A DNA stretch of 64,000 bases from Aporhodopirellula rubra (GCF_014192335.1 NZ_JACHXU010000003.1:124001-188000); one strand, 5' to 3'. Shown: positions 37,507 through 47,040, counted from the first letter of the stretch. Made by a program: numbers and translations. The notes: a model not told the origin generated them from the sequence alone.

Positions 37507-39621
37507 TTAACGTGGATTGTGGCGAATGCGTTCGGCGGCGATGATCGCTTGCAGGACGGCGAGCTCTTCATCTTCCGGTAACGTGGCTGATTCCAGTTGG
37601 ACGATTTGTCGTGATTTCTCGGCTTCGAATTCACGCTCGTGAAAACGTGTCAGGATCGCGGCGTAGCGTTCGTGAGGGCTCTCGGCGATGCGATCGGCGC
37701 GAGTGTCGACACGTTGTTGCAACGTGATAATTTGGTTTTTCAAAAATTCATTCTCGAGCAGTGTCAACAACGAGGCTGAATCGAGGTCGTGACCTTGCAA
37801 GTCGAGATCTTGGTACGCCGACAGAAGCATCTTCGCCGTTGTCGATCGCAGCCAATCGGGGTCGATCGCTTCGATCGCCATCGCGGCCACTTCGGGGCTC
37901 TCGAGCAGTGTTTCGAACAGTTCACGTTCAACACCGCTGAGCGGTTGGGATTGCGAATGGTCGGTCCGTTGCGATGGCGAGAATGATCGCGAGGGAGTGG
38001 AAGGGACGCTGCCGGTAGGTGGCATGGAGTCGTCGATACCGAACATCGCGGCATCTTCCATCGCGGCCGAAGCGAACGGGTCGTCGAATCCGAAGTCCGC
38101 GTAATCGTCTTGCGGCGGCGGTGCGGTGGGCGCCGTGCTCGAAGACGGTTTCGATGGAGCGTTGTGTTGGGCAGGGCCGTTTGGTTTCTTCTGATAGCGA
38201 GCTTTCTTGGCTTCGCTCTCTTTTCGATCGGCACGAAGAGCGTCGAGTCGTCGTGACAAACGGTCAACGGGCAGTTCAAACGTGCGACTCATTCTCATGA
38301 GCAATTGGTCAACCTTCAGCGACGCGTGATCGTCGTTTTGAGGGACCTTCACGAAAAGACCGAGCAGTGTTTCGATTGCCGAAGTAACACGGTGCGTGTC
38401 GCGGGTGATATCGACACCCTCGGTAAGTCGGGCAATTTTATGATCGACCGCATCGGGGGCATTGGCAGCCATGTCCAGCAGTGCCGGGGCCGAATGCGCG
38501 GCGAGGAAATCGGCCGGGTCGGCGTTATCCGGGAGCGTAAGGATTCGGAGATCCGCGTCGGCGGTAACGAATAGTTCGAGCACTTCTTCGGCGCGGCGGC
38601 GTCCGGCGTCGTCGCCGTCGAGTACCAAAACCACTCGCGGCGCAAACCGTTTGAGAATACGAACGTGTTGTGCGGTCAGAGCGGTGCCGAGAACAGCGAC
38701 GGCATTTTCGATCCCCGCCATGCGAGTTGCCACGACGTCGGTGTAGCCCTCCATGACCAACACTTCGCCAGCCGATCGGATCGCGTCGCGTGCCAAGTCG
38801 AGGCCGTACAGTTCGGAGGACTTCCGGTAGAGCAGCGTTTCGGGACCGTTGAAATACTTGGCCCCCGCGGTCACTTTGCCACCGGAGGCGGCGACGGTTC
38901 GATCAGCGATTGCCGGGATGATGCGGCCCCCGAGCGAAATCACTTTTCCATGAGCGTTGTTGATCGGGAACATCAACCGGCCGCGAAAGAAGTCGTAACA
39001 TCCGTCGTTGCCCGATTGGTTTCCTGGTCGATTGCCTCGTGACTTCGCGACGCCGCAGGCAACGGCGACTTGTTCAGTGAAGTTTTTGCGTTTCAAAAGA
39101 TTGACGGCAAAGTCCCACGAGTCGGGCGCGAACCCGATTCGGAAACGTTCACGATTTTCGTCGTTGATCCCGCGGGAGGCGAGATAGTCCCACGCCGCTT
39201 TGGCGTCATCAGACTTGCGGGCGTCGAGTTGTTCGTAGTACGCCTGGGCTACTTCTTCAATCGCGGCAGCGAGAGTGGCTTTGTCATCGGGATCACCCGG
39301 TTGCGTTTTCGGGCCTTTGCGATATTCGGGAAGTTCGATACCAGCCCGTTCAGCGAGCATTCGTAATGCTCCCGGGAAATCGACCCCTTCACGCTGCATC
39401 ACGAAACTGAAGACATCGCCGCCAATGTCACAAACCCAGCATTTCCAAGACTGTCGCTCTTGGTTAACCGTCATCGACGGTTTGGTGTCATTGTGGAACG
39501 GACAGCGGGCAACGAAGTTGCGCCCCTGTGGACGTAGTTCGAGGTCGCGACCGATGACATCAACGATGTCGGACGCGTTGCGCACTCGTTCTTTTACGTC
39601 GAAGTCCGTCTGGAATGACAA
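37507..39621 (-). CDS. dnaG: DNA primase
   Basis: A 704-residue primase that makes RNA primers for replication. The CHC2 zinc domain holds Cys40, His43, Cys61 and Cys64 (VARCPFHNDTKPSM ... WKCWVCDIGGDVFSF). The TOPRIM catalytic domain shows EVLVMEGYTDVVATRMAG and LVLDGDDAGRRRAEE. A Pro/Ser-rich linker separates it from a C-terminal helical domain (~590-704) that would bind the helicase DnaB. The chain is longer than E. coli DnaG (581 residues) because of this linker. rpoD follows on the same strand. No rpsU gene is found upstream; instead there is a gap of about 930 bases. Confidence 0.96.
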   Translation of the reverse strand: MSFQTDFDVKERVRNASDIVDVIGRDLELRPQGRNFVARCPFHNDTKPSMTVNQERQSWKCWVCDIGGDVFSFVMQREGVDFPGALRMLAERAGIELPEYRKGPKTQPGDPDDKATLAAAIEEVAQAYYEQLDARKSDDAKAAWDYLASRGINDENRERFRIGFAPDSWDFAVNLLKRKNFTEQVAVACGVAKSRGNRPGNQSGNDGCYDFFRGRLMFPINNAHGKVISLGGRIIPAIADRTVAASGGKVTAGAKYFNGPETLLYRKSSELYGLDLARDAIRSAGEVLVMEGYTDVVATRMAGIENAVAVLGTALTAQHVRILKRFAPRVVLVLDGDDAGRRRAEEVLELFVTADADLRILTLPDNADPADFLAAHSAPALLDMAANAPDAVDHKIARLTEGVDITRDTHRVTSAIETLLGLFVKVPQNDDHASLKVDQLLMRMSRTFELPVDRLSRRLDALRADRKESEAKKARYQKKPNGPAQHNAPSKPSSSTAPTAPPPQDDYADFGFDDPFASAAMEDAAMFGIDDSMPPTGSVPSTPSRSFSPSQRTDHSQSQPLSGVERELFETLLESPEVAAMAIEAIDPDWLRSTTAKMLLSAYQDLDLQGHDLDSASLLTLLENEFLKNQIITLQQRVDTRADRIAESPHERYAAILTRFHEREFEAEKSRQIVQLESATLPEDEELAVLQAIIAAERIRHNPR

Positions 39622-40285
39622 ACTAGCGCTCCTGCCAGTAACGTCGTTGACAATTGAAAACAGATTCCGAATTAGGAAAGTCGTTTTCGCTTATCTCCGA
39701 CACGATTGCGTTGTGGCACATGCCCTCGTGTGAATGTGCGGATGAGAGTGAACACGACTGACGTGTTGATCATCTCACCGGCCATCACGCTCAAAGCAGA
39801 TGCCGTTAGTGAATCGGTCGACCCGTTCAATCACGACTGCGATTGGTGCATCACCCTTCCTGAGTGACCGGCCCGCCCGCATCGTTGACGATCATCGAAA
39901 GAGGGCCGAAGCAAACTTCCTGTGCGTCGTGATACGAACGAAATGCCGAGGCAAATTTCGATTCGGTACGTCCCTGTAGCGTCGTGTCTCAACCGGGGTG
40001 GGGTGGTGTCCCGCAAGATCTCGCCGGTTAGCCGCTTCGTTACAAGCAAGACATGAGTTTGGTGACCTTTGGAATACCAGTCAATAGCAATCAGTCTGCA
40101 AACTTGAGCCGAAATCGGAAATTGGATGAAATCTTTTTGATGCCAGCAAAACAGGCGAAAACTCCTTTTGAGACGGCGATTTCGGTGGATTGAGCACCTG
40201 TCCTCCCCGTGATGTCACCGCCGATCGAAAATCAAAAGAAGTGTGCGATTTTCTGACGAACGATCTCAGGACCCGCAGTAGAACT

Positions 40286-40313
40286 CTTTCACGGAGGAGC
40301 TTTCACAGAGGAG
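40286..40313 (+). repeat. 14-nt tandem repeat with GGA cores
   Basis: CTTTCACGGAGGAG (40286-40299) and CTTTCACAGAGGAG (40300-40313) are adjacent and differ by one base. Each contains a Shine-Dalgarno-like purine core. A GTG at 40317 opens only a 16-codon frame. Confidence 0.7.
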
Positions 40314-40402
40314 AACGTGCGTCAGTTGTTCGAAGGAGGCTGTGGGCCATCTCCCGAGCCATCATGACGAGAACGGGAAGGCAGTGCCCTCAGCGATTGG
40401 CC

Positions 40403-40460
40403 AAAAAAAAAGAAAACCCTGCGACCGTGATCTTCATTCGAAGAATTACGCGTCGCAGGG
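40403..40460 (-). terminator. Rho-independent terminator of the VWA-protein gene
   Basis: On the minus strand the 9-bp stem CCCTGCGAC (40460-40452 side) / GTCGCAGGG (40425-40417 side) encloses an inner TCTTC/GAAGA stem. It is followed by an U-rich run, seen as AAAAAAAAAGAAAA at 40403-40416 on the + strand. It lies about 90 nt after the gene's stop at 40549. Confidence 0.85.
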
Positions 40461-40548
40461 CTTAGGAATCGTTCCGTGATTAGGACTGTCGCGACATGGG
40501 ACGACGTTTGGGGGCGTCGTTGCATATGCGATCGGAATCCGGGCTGGT

Positions 40549-43500
40549 TTAGAAGACGCCGCCCGCTCCCCCGGCCGCGCCACCAGTAGCGCCGCCACCG
40601 ACACCGCCCGTCGCTCCCCCACCGCCGGTTCCACCGGTTTCGCCGGTGACGAAGTTGAAGGTTGTCACGTCCGCGATCTGGATAAACTGTGGTGCCGGGC
40701 TGATCCGAACATAACGCCGGTCTGCCGAGATGATCGCCAGCGCGAGCATCGAGGCCCCTTCAGGAATCGTGGTGATTTCAGGCCGGTAACCGACGGCACC
40801 GCGTGGGAAGAATCCTCGACCGTTGCCGTTTTGCACGCCGGGATTCCCCGACGAAGATGAAGACGAAGAACTGAGCGATGGGAAATCTCGCAAGAACTCT
40901 TGCATGATTTCGCCGTTGCTGACGCCACCTCCCGCATCGGGGCCCGCGAACTGGCCGAGTACTTCGCGACCGGCTTTGCGGCCGAAGTCTTGAAGGTGGG
41001 CGAGTTGTGCTTGAGCGAGTTCCTCTTTGCGTTGTCCCGATTTGACTTCGAAGATCACAAGAGCGTTCTTTTCCATCAACGGAACTTGTTGGCGAATGAA
41101 CCGCTGATTCGGACGGCCGACATCAGTCAGGATTTCGACGGTGACCTTCCCGGTCGCGACGTTACCCCAAATCCGACGCAGCATCACGCGGTATTCACCA
41201 CTGAAGCCACGCGGGCACAGATACGTTTCGCAAACTTGGCCAGTCGGATCATCGGCTGCGCCCGGGAACGCGTCTCCCAACAAAGTACCGCCGCCGGAGC
41301 TGGTCGGTGTGTCGAGCGAGCAAACCGTTCCGGCGGGTTCTTCCACCGACAGATCGACGTCGGCGTCACCGGTCCAGCAAACGCGAACGATGGCGTCATG
41401 CGACGAGGCGCGACGTAGTGCTTCGCTAAATTGCGAGGCGCCTTCGGTGTCCCCTTTTTCAAGTAACTCTTGATGAGTCGCACGGGCGAGCAAGCGGGCT
41501 TCCTCGACCAAGGGCTGCATCTGAGCCTGCCAAGCTTGGCCGAGCACGCCTTCGCATGCCCAGGCCAAATCTTCGTTGTTGCCGAGTCGTTTGGCTAATC
41601 GAAGACCCGTGACGTAAGGTTCGCGTCGGTCAGGATCGACAGCGGATAACTGACGACACAATTTCAACGCAGCGGCATCACAACGGATGGCCTCCAATCG
41701 ACCGATCACGTTTAGCACATCGTCGGGGGTTTCGGCAAAGTCAACCGCCGACAACAGAGCGCGTTCGACTTCTGCGTCAGAGGCATTCGTCGCGGCCAGC
41801 GCGATTGCGTACGCCTGATACATCCACGGTTGGATGTGTCCGGCGGAGATCGCACCACCGATCACGGATCGAATCTCTTCAAATTTCTGACGAGCATCCG
41901 ATTCGTTTCCGGCTTCCTGCAACGACGATGCCTTTACGTTGAGTTCACCCACGGTCGCTTTGACGCGGCGGTCGAGAACGGTCAATTGTTCTGCCGAATC
42001 AATTTTCAATCCGGCGAAGTAAGCACGCCACAAGTCCTCGAGCGATTGGCCGTCTTTCGCGGTCAAGCGGATCGGGCCGTAGTCGTTCGGGTCCTGGGAC
42101 AGAACGGGTTTGGTTGGCGTTGCTTCGGTGGAAGATGCCGATGCATCCGCAGCGGGTTGGGGTCGGCTGGCTTTGTCCTTGAGGGAGACTTCGTCAGGAA
42201 CGACGAACATGCCGCCGCCCATCCCGCCGCCACCCATGCCGCCCATGCCGCCGCCCATGCCGCCGCCCATGCCGCCGCCCATACCGCCGCCCATGCCGCC
42301 GCCCATACCGCCACCCATGCCGCCGCCCATGCCGCCACCCATACCACCACCGAGGGCGATCACAGGGACAACAAGGTCGCCGACGGGATAGACTTTCGTC
42401 ACGAGATTGGTATTGGCGTCGTCTTCAGTCGTGATGTTGAGCACTTCGTCTTGGATCATGTAAGTCAGTTCCAAGTCACGAAGCATCAGACGCAAGAACG
42501 AACGAAGGGACACGTTTTCGAGCGAAATGTCGACAGGGGTGTCTTCGGTCAAACCGTTGCCTTCGATGGCCGTGCGGTTGATGCGAATCGGAATGTCATG
42601 AGCTTCCGAAAGCACGCGGATCGCTTCGTTGAGTGGCGTTTCAGGGAAACGTTGTGAGGTTTCGTCGTCGAGCGATGCTTCGATCCGACGTTCGGTTTCA
42701 CTGTCTCCGACCAATTCGATCGCACCGTAGCGTTCGATCCGACGACGGCTCAACCGTTGCCAGACATCGGCGTCGGGGTACACGATTGGTGGTTCGTCGA
42801 CGAACGGGATCGCGGACTTCAAGACCAACGAGAACGCATCGATGAAGTTACGCTCGCGAAGTTCACGATACCGACGGTCACGTGCGTAGGTTTGCAAACT
42901 GAGTGTTTGGTCAGTGACGTGCCGACCGAGAACACTATCGAATGTGATTGTGTCACCGGCGATGCGAGCGATTTCAAGCGAAACGCCACCATCGGCTTCG
43001 GTGTATCGGCCTTCGTCGATCAACGCGTTCATCTGAGCCGAGAGAGTTTTCAAACGGGCTTCGCGACGGAACGTTTCATCGAGGAGTCGTGCCGATGCGG
43101 TGGCACCCGCGGAGACCGCTTGCAAGTTTACTTGTTGTTCAAGGAAGGCGGCTTCTCGTGCGGATGCGACCTGAATCGATGCACGCACTTCGCCCATCAG
43201 TTCGCGACGCAGTTGAGGGTCGATGTCCGGAGTCGATTCGACACGGGCCAGAAGGCTCTTCAAGCTGCCGGCGACGCCAACGGGATCTTGACGGATCAAT
43301 CGTCGGGCTTCGCGAAGTTGTGCTCGCACTTCTGCGCGCAAACGGCCTTCGGCACGCGATCGCAATGAATCAACACGATCCATCAACTCTCCGCCTGATT
43401 CACGTAACTCGTCGTCACCAACGGGACCACCAAAGGCGCCGCCGGGTGCGAGCATCGAAGGTTGTCCGGTTCGCGGTGCGGTTGGGTTCGGTGCAGCGAA

Positions 43501-45198
43501 TGGTTCTGCTGGTGGGGCCGTCGGTTGCGGTTGTGGCTCGACCGTCGGTTCTCCAACGGCACCGAACGCGTCGCCGGCACCGAACGGATCGTCGACGGGC
43601 GGTTGCGCTGGTGTCGCGTCGTTCATCGGAGCAGCCGGTTCGGCGGCACCGAACGGATCATCCGCACCGGCGTCGAACGCGGGTTCGTCTGCCATCGCGT
43701 CGCCGAACGGATCGGCGGCAGGTGCGGGTTCGCCGGCGGCCGCTGGTTCAGCATCCGCAGCAGGTTCGGCCGCGCCAAATGGATCGTCTGACATTCCGTC
43801 CCCGTCTCCGCCAAAGAGATTGTCGAACGGGTTCTCATCGACCGGGTTTTGGACGATGAGCGTTTGATCGGAAGGGTCCGACATCTTCAGGATCGCTTTC
43901 GCGTCCCGGTTGTTCGGGTCGTCTCGCAGGGCTTTCTCGGCGACCGCTTGAGCGCCACGCCGGTTGCCTTGTTGCAACGCCATGCTGCCCGCTTCGGCGA
44001 GAGCCTCCGCGCGATGAGCGAGCATTTGAGCGGTTTGACGCAGCATCGGAGAGCCGGCCGTTGGCAGCAACAACCCGCGGTTGCCCGCGTGTTCGGCAAT
44101 CAAGCCAGGCAAGAACGCCATGTCGGGGTGACTGTCTTCGATGTCAGCAGCGAGGCTGAGCGTTACCGATTCACCAGCGACGGTCCCGTGGATTGCCAGG
44201 GACAATTCCTCGCGAGGTGTTTCGATGCTGCCGATGAGGATCGAATCGCGATCCAAACGCAGTGGTGGGAAACGATCACCGTGGATCCAAGTCAACGATT
44301 CGCTGTCCGAACCGGTTTCGCTGCTCGCGACATCATTGATCCAGATCGGGCTCAGTTTCGCCGAATCTGCAACTCCGCGGGCGATCACGGCGGCGCCGCC
44401 GACGGTTGGGTCGTCGCCAACAACACCCAACACGCCACCGGTTTGGTTTGCCAAGATGGCGATCGATTCGAGGTTCTTGGAAGGGCCAATCGCGATCGAG
44501 TGAACGCTGATGTGGTCCGACCGCAATGCGTCAACGAGGCGTTCGAAGCGAGCGGCGTTCTGAATCGCATCGAGTGATGTCCCGTCACCGATGTAAACGA
44601 TTGCTCGTGAATGGGTTTTGTCGCTCGCTGCCAAAGGTGCCCGAACGTTGTCGAGAATCTTGACGAGGTTGGTGTTCCCCAGTGGCAAACGGCGATCGAG
44701 TTGTCGGACCGCAGTGATGATTTCAGGGGCCAACGCCGTGGAGAATTCCTGTGTCAACGCGAGTGAGTCGACATCGGCGGCAAACAACTGCACGCGAGTC
44801 TTCTCACCGTCGAGGCGACGCAACAACATTTTGACGGCGGTCATCGAGTCGGTGCGGTAAGCGCCGACCTGGCTGGCGGAGGTGTCCACCACGACGACCA
44901 CGTCGGTCGGTTGATTCGAGACGGCGGCCATGATCGCATCGTCAGCACCGGGTTGAACCGATACCGCGATCGACGGCGAGTTGCCATCTTCCAGCGTGTA
45001 GCTGACGATTCGGGCCGATGTTTCTCCGGTCAGCGATGCGGACGAGTCGTCGGCAAACGCGACAGAATCGTTCATCGAAATCGCAGTGATCGCCACCGTC
45101 AGGCATGCGAACAGTAGCGACGCGGGATTGGCGATACGCCAACGACTTCGTTGGCTAGGAATGTCAGTAAGGGCCTGGGCGGCACGTGGCGTCATCAT
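40549..45198 (-). CDS. Giant exported von Willebrand A protein with STN-like domain and Gly-Met repeat
   Basis: 1549 residues from the ATG at 45198 (MMTPRAAQAL); the frame extends to 45258 without support. A signal peptide ends near ADDSS (~50). The vWFA domain (~95-270) keeps the MIDAS DTSAS (Asp105, Ser107, Ser109). An Ala/Pro-rich section follows with many DDPFGAAEPA-like repeats. Next come a helical region, an STN/secretin-short-like domain (~840-935, FPETPLNEAIRVLSEAHDIP) and a (GGGM)n tract (~949-996). The C-terminal part has a DUF2135-like beta domain (GDADVDLSVEEPAGTVCSLD). The chain ends in Gly-rich GGTGGGGATGG. The protein is probably anchored to or secreted from the cell envelope, with adhesive or regulatory role unknown. 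A strong terminator follows. Confidence 0.8.
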   Translation of the reverse strand: MMTPRAAQALTDIPSQRSRWRIANPASLLFACLTVAITAISMNDSVAFADDSSASLTGETSARIVSYTLEDGNSPSIAVSVQPGADDAIMAAVSNQPTDVVVVVDTSASQVGAYRTDSMTAVKMLLRRLDGEKTRVQLFAADVDSLALTQEFSTALAPEIITAVRQLDRRLPLGNTNLVKILDNVRAPLAASDKTHSRAIVYIGDGTSLDAIQNAARFERLVDALRSDHISVHSIAIGPSKNLESIAILANQTGGVLGVVGDDPTVGGAAVIARGVADSAKLSPIWINDVASSETGSDSESLTWIHGDRFPPLRLDRDSILIGSIETPREELSLAIHGTVAGESVTLSLAADIEDSHPDMAFLPGLIAEHAGNRGLLLPTAGSPMLRQTAQMLAHRAEALAEAGSMALQQGNRRGAQAVAEKALRDDPNNRDAKAILKMSDPSDQTLIVQNPVDENPFDNLFGGDGDGMSDDPFGAAEPAADAEPAAAGEPAPAADPFGDAMADEPAFDAGADDPFGAAEPAAPMNDATPAQPPVDDPFGAGDAFGAVGEPTVEPQPQPTAPPAEPFAAPNPTAPRTGQPSMLAPGGAFGGPVGDDELRESGGELMDRVDSLRSRAEGRLRAEVRAQLREARRLIRQDPVGVAGSLKSLLARVESTPDIDPQLRRELMGEVRASIQVASAREAAFLEQQVNLQAVSAGATASARLLDETFRREARLKTLSAQMNALIDEGRYTEADGGVSLEIARIAGDTITFDSVLGRHVTDQTLSLQTYARDRRYRELRERNFIDAFSLVLKSAIPFVDEPPIVYPDADVWQRLSRRRIERYGAIELVGDSETERRIEASLDDETSQRFPETPLNEAIRVLSEAHDIPIRINRTAIEGNGLTEDTPVDISLENVSLRSFLRLMLRDLELTYMIQDEVLNITTEDDANTNLVTKVYPVGDLVVPVIALGGGMGGGMGGGMGGGMGGGMGGGMGGGMGGGMGGGMGGMGGGGMGGGMFVVPDEVSLKDKASRPQPAADASASSTEATPTKPVLSQDPNDYGPIRLTAKDGQSLEDLWRAYFAGLKIDSAEQLTVLDRRVKATVGELNVKASSLQEAGNESDARQKFEEIRSVIGGAISAGHIQPWMYQAYAIALAATNASDAEVERALLSAVDFAETPDDVLNVIGRLEAIRCDAAALKLCRQLSAVDPDRREPYVTGLRLAKRLGNNEDLAWACEGVLGQAWQAQMQPLVEEARLLARATHQELLEKGDTEGASQFSEALRRASSHDAIVRVCWTGDADVDLSVEEPAGTVCSLDTPTSSGGGTLLGDAFPGAADDPTGQVCETYLCPRGFSGEYRVMLRRIWGNVATGKVTVEILTDVGRPNQRFIRQQVPLMEKNALVIFEVKSGQRKEELAQAQLAHLQDFGRKAGREVLGQFAGPDAGGGVSNGEIMQEFLRDFPSLSSSSSSSSGNPGVQNGNGRGFFPRGAVGYRPEITTIPEGASMLALAIISADRRYVRISPAPQFIQIADVTTFNFVTGETGGTGGGGATGGVGGGATGGAAGGAGGVF
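42211..42357. repeat. 12-nt coding minisatellite (GGGM repeat)
   Basis: A tandem array of CCGCCGCCCATG-like units (minus strand encodes Gly-Gly-Gly-Met) runs for roughly a dozen copies with small variations, including a GGM and a GGGG variant. Such arrays can vary in copy number by slippage. Confidence 0.9.
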
Positions 45199-45513
45199 CG
45201 GAGGCTCGAGATGGGGGAGAGAAGAGAGGCGATACGCTCGCGATATCATGCAAATCACTCGTTAAGGGGGACATCTTGTGGCGAGAGAGCGTGCGGAATG
45301 GAGTCAGTTTATTTATCGAAAACTGAGATTCCACGAAAAAAACCTCGTTCCAGGCGAGCGAGGGCAGAATAGGGTTCCGGTTGTAAGGTGTAGCGTTTTG
45401 CAACACTTGATGCAAAACACTACAGCGTTCCGCTGCACTCGCCTGTGAAAGGCTTTCAGTACGGCTAATAACGCTATTCCGGTGCCAAAACCGGTCAGAT
45501 TGCCAGAATTGAT
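45199..45513. other. Upstream region of the VWA-protein gene
   Basis: 315 bases between two minus-strand genes. Its main feature is an inverted repeat at 45389-45424 (separate entry). The VWA gene's ribosome site is weak; no -10/-35 could be placed with confidence. Confidence 0.4.
45389..45424. promoter_or_regulatory. Inverted repeat, possible operator
   Basis: TGTAGCGTTTTGCA (45389-45402) and TGCAAAACACTACA (45411-45424) form a 14-bp imperfect palindrome with one mismatch and an 8-nt spacer, with a perfect core GTTTTGCA-N8-TGCAAAAC. It lies about 190 nt before the VWA-protein start and 90 nt after the GYF-protein stop. It has no U-tract, so a protein-binding site or RNA hairpin is likelier than a terminator. 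Confidence 0.5.
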
Positions 45514-45744
45514 CTAGGTGACCTGATCCTGAGCGTTGGGGTTTGCTTTGAGCCAGCGAGCCATCGCAGGACCCACCGTACTCATTGGGACCCACCGTTC
45601 ACGGGTCTTCCGACTCTGCACCAGCGTCTCAGGTTGTATCTTTCCCGCGTCGATCCGCTGGAGCAGATCTTGTTCACTGATGGGACCCACACGTTTGGCT
45701 TTGTGGAACCATCCGCTGCTCATGTAGAACCAGTCTGCGCTCAT
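45514..45744 (-). CDS. Small GYF_2-like domain protein
   Basis: 76 residues from ATG 45744 (MSADWFYMSSGWFHKAK), chosen because GGAG lies 9 nt upstream; ATG at 45759 adds five residues. The sequence WFHKAKRVGPISEQDLLQRI with RIDAGKIQPETLVQ and RWVPM is the signature of GYF_2-type domains (W-Y...GP+s...L...G.i...t.vw), usually involved in protein-protein contacts. Here it forms the whole protein, whereas it is usually attached to membrane domains. It is transcribed toward the VWA gene with a 315-nt gap. Cellular role unknown. Confidence 0.7.
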   Translation of the reverse strand: MSADWFYMSSGWFHKAKRVGPISEQDLLQRIDAGKIQPETLVQSRKTRERWVPMSTVGPAMARWLKANPNAQDQVT

Positions 45745-46610
45745 GGTTGGGAACTCCATCGGTTACGGCAGTGCTAGCAACGTTGCTCGCGTGGCATGCA
45801 TCGATCTCGGAACAGATAAATCTGCGTTCATGATTCAGAAATTTAAAAGTCGTATTTCATGACGCAAAACGATGGTAGCGTAAGTTAGTGCCCCGTTGCA
45901 AGAAAATCCGGGAGTTTTGTTGTCAACATGATGCGCGTCTTTACGAGTGATTTCCGCCTGATTCGTATCGGCGTGCCCCCCGGATGCAGGGTGGTTGTGA
46001 GGTTACTGCTCGGCTCACGGGAGTGCAGGTGATGATGGGCTCTCGTGGGGGGCCACTGGAGCAATTAGACGAGGTCGGAAATGCGATGCGGCCGATGCCC
46101 GAAGTCTTTTGCCTGCCGTTGTTTTCGCTGCTGGGGCGGGAAAAAGATTGACGAGATCGAGCCATCGTCGCCTCGTAATGACCGCGACGAAGAAAACGGC
46201 GTTATATTCCCCCCGAATGGATTCGAGTTTGGTGCGATCGGGTGTGTCCGTTGGGATCGGAAAGCGTTGGCAGGGGAATCACGGGGGCCCGTTTCCCTTC
46301 CGCGTTCGCTAACTTTTGTGGTCCGGCGGCGCCGAGGAATTGAGTCCATCCGTCATCTCGACGGTTTTCGTTGATCTTGATGCAGTCCTGAGGACCCTCG
46401 CATTTGGACCGGATTTCTCATGTCGAAAACCGAAATTCGCCAGCCTCACGTTGGATTTTGACCTATTGTTGGAGTGAACGGTTTGCTGGCGCGGTGGGCC
46501 GGTCGCGTCAATGACAGCGGCCGTCGGTTGAGCAGACCATTATCCCCGCCACGCGGCGGTCGTTCGTTTCGAGGAAACGGACTCTCGCTACAGATAAGGA
46601 TCCTTGCTCT
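45745..46610. other. Long intergenic region between GYF-type and small + strand gene
   Basis: 866 bases, no supported gene; frames at 45941-46374 are low-complexity shadows. An A/T-rich patch at ~45815-45870 likely contains the GYF gene's promoter. A GCAAAAC heptamer (45864-45870) repeats the half-site of the inverted repeat at 45389-45424, which could indicate a shared binding protein. Confidence 0.4.
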
Positions 46611-47009
46611 ATGACACTCTCTCCCGCTTTTTCTGACTTCCCCAATTCGTCCGGATCGAATTCCGGTGTGAGTGCGGCGTCAGGGTTTGCACATGACCGA
46701 GCCACGGCCGCATCCATGGGATTGTTGCCGACGATTCCGACGACAGAACCAAACACGACACCATCCTCGCAACGCGAACCGGTCAAGGACCGCCGTGCCG
46801 CGAACCGATCGGGACAACCCGGACGTGCCGGCGTTGAACGGCGTCAGTTCGGCAGCAGCCACTCAGGATTGTCAGCCGAAGGTCGCGATCTCGCGTCTGC
46901 CATCGACGCTTACAAGTTGAAGCACCATCGTCGTTACATCACGTGCGATGAAATGTTGGTCGTCTTGCGTTCACTTGGATATGAGAAACCGTCTACCGCG
47001 AGCGAGTAA
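46611..47009 (+). CDS. Small protein with conserved C-terminal motif
   Basis: 132 residues, function unknown. ATG at 46611 follows AAGGA by 10 nt. Residues 1-85 are low-complexity (Ser/Thr/Pro, then Arg-rich). The last ~40 residues are compact: GRDLASAIDAYKLKHHRRYI then TCDEMLVVLRSLGYEK. This resembles a short helix-strand-helix motif I remember from planctomycete proteins, with a tyrosine/lysine-rich basic patch that might contact nucleic acid. No signal peptide. It converges with the lipoprotein gene 31 nt downstream. Confidence 0.65.
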   Translation: MTLSPAFSDFPNSSGSNSGVSAASGFAHDRATAASMGLLPTIPTTEPNTTPSSQREPVKDRRAANRSGQPGRAGVERRQFGSSHSGLSAEGRDLASAIDAYKLKHHRRYITCDEMLVVLRSLGYEKPSTASE

Positions 47010-47040
47010 GCTCTCACTCTTTACCACCGGACCACGTCAC

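Larger units (their letters stand above)
39622..40548. other. Long gene-free region between dnaG and the VWA-protein gene
   Basis: 927 bases without a supported gene; frames at 39831-40049 and 40190-40465 are Arg/Ser-rich shadows. It contains a near-perfect 14-nt tandem repeat with GGAGGAG/GAGGAG cores (40286-40313, + strand) and, at its right end, the terminator of the VWA-protein gene (40403-40460). The dnaG promoter should be near its left end but was not recognised. Confidence 0.5.

Noticed and set aside
42211-42357. CRISPR-like repeat array
   Set aside because: Units are contiguous 12-nt coding repeats in frame with no spacers.
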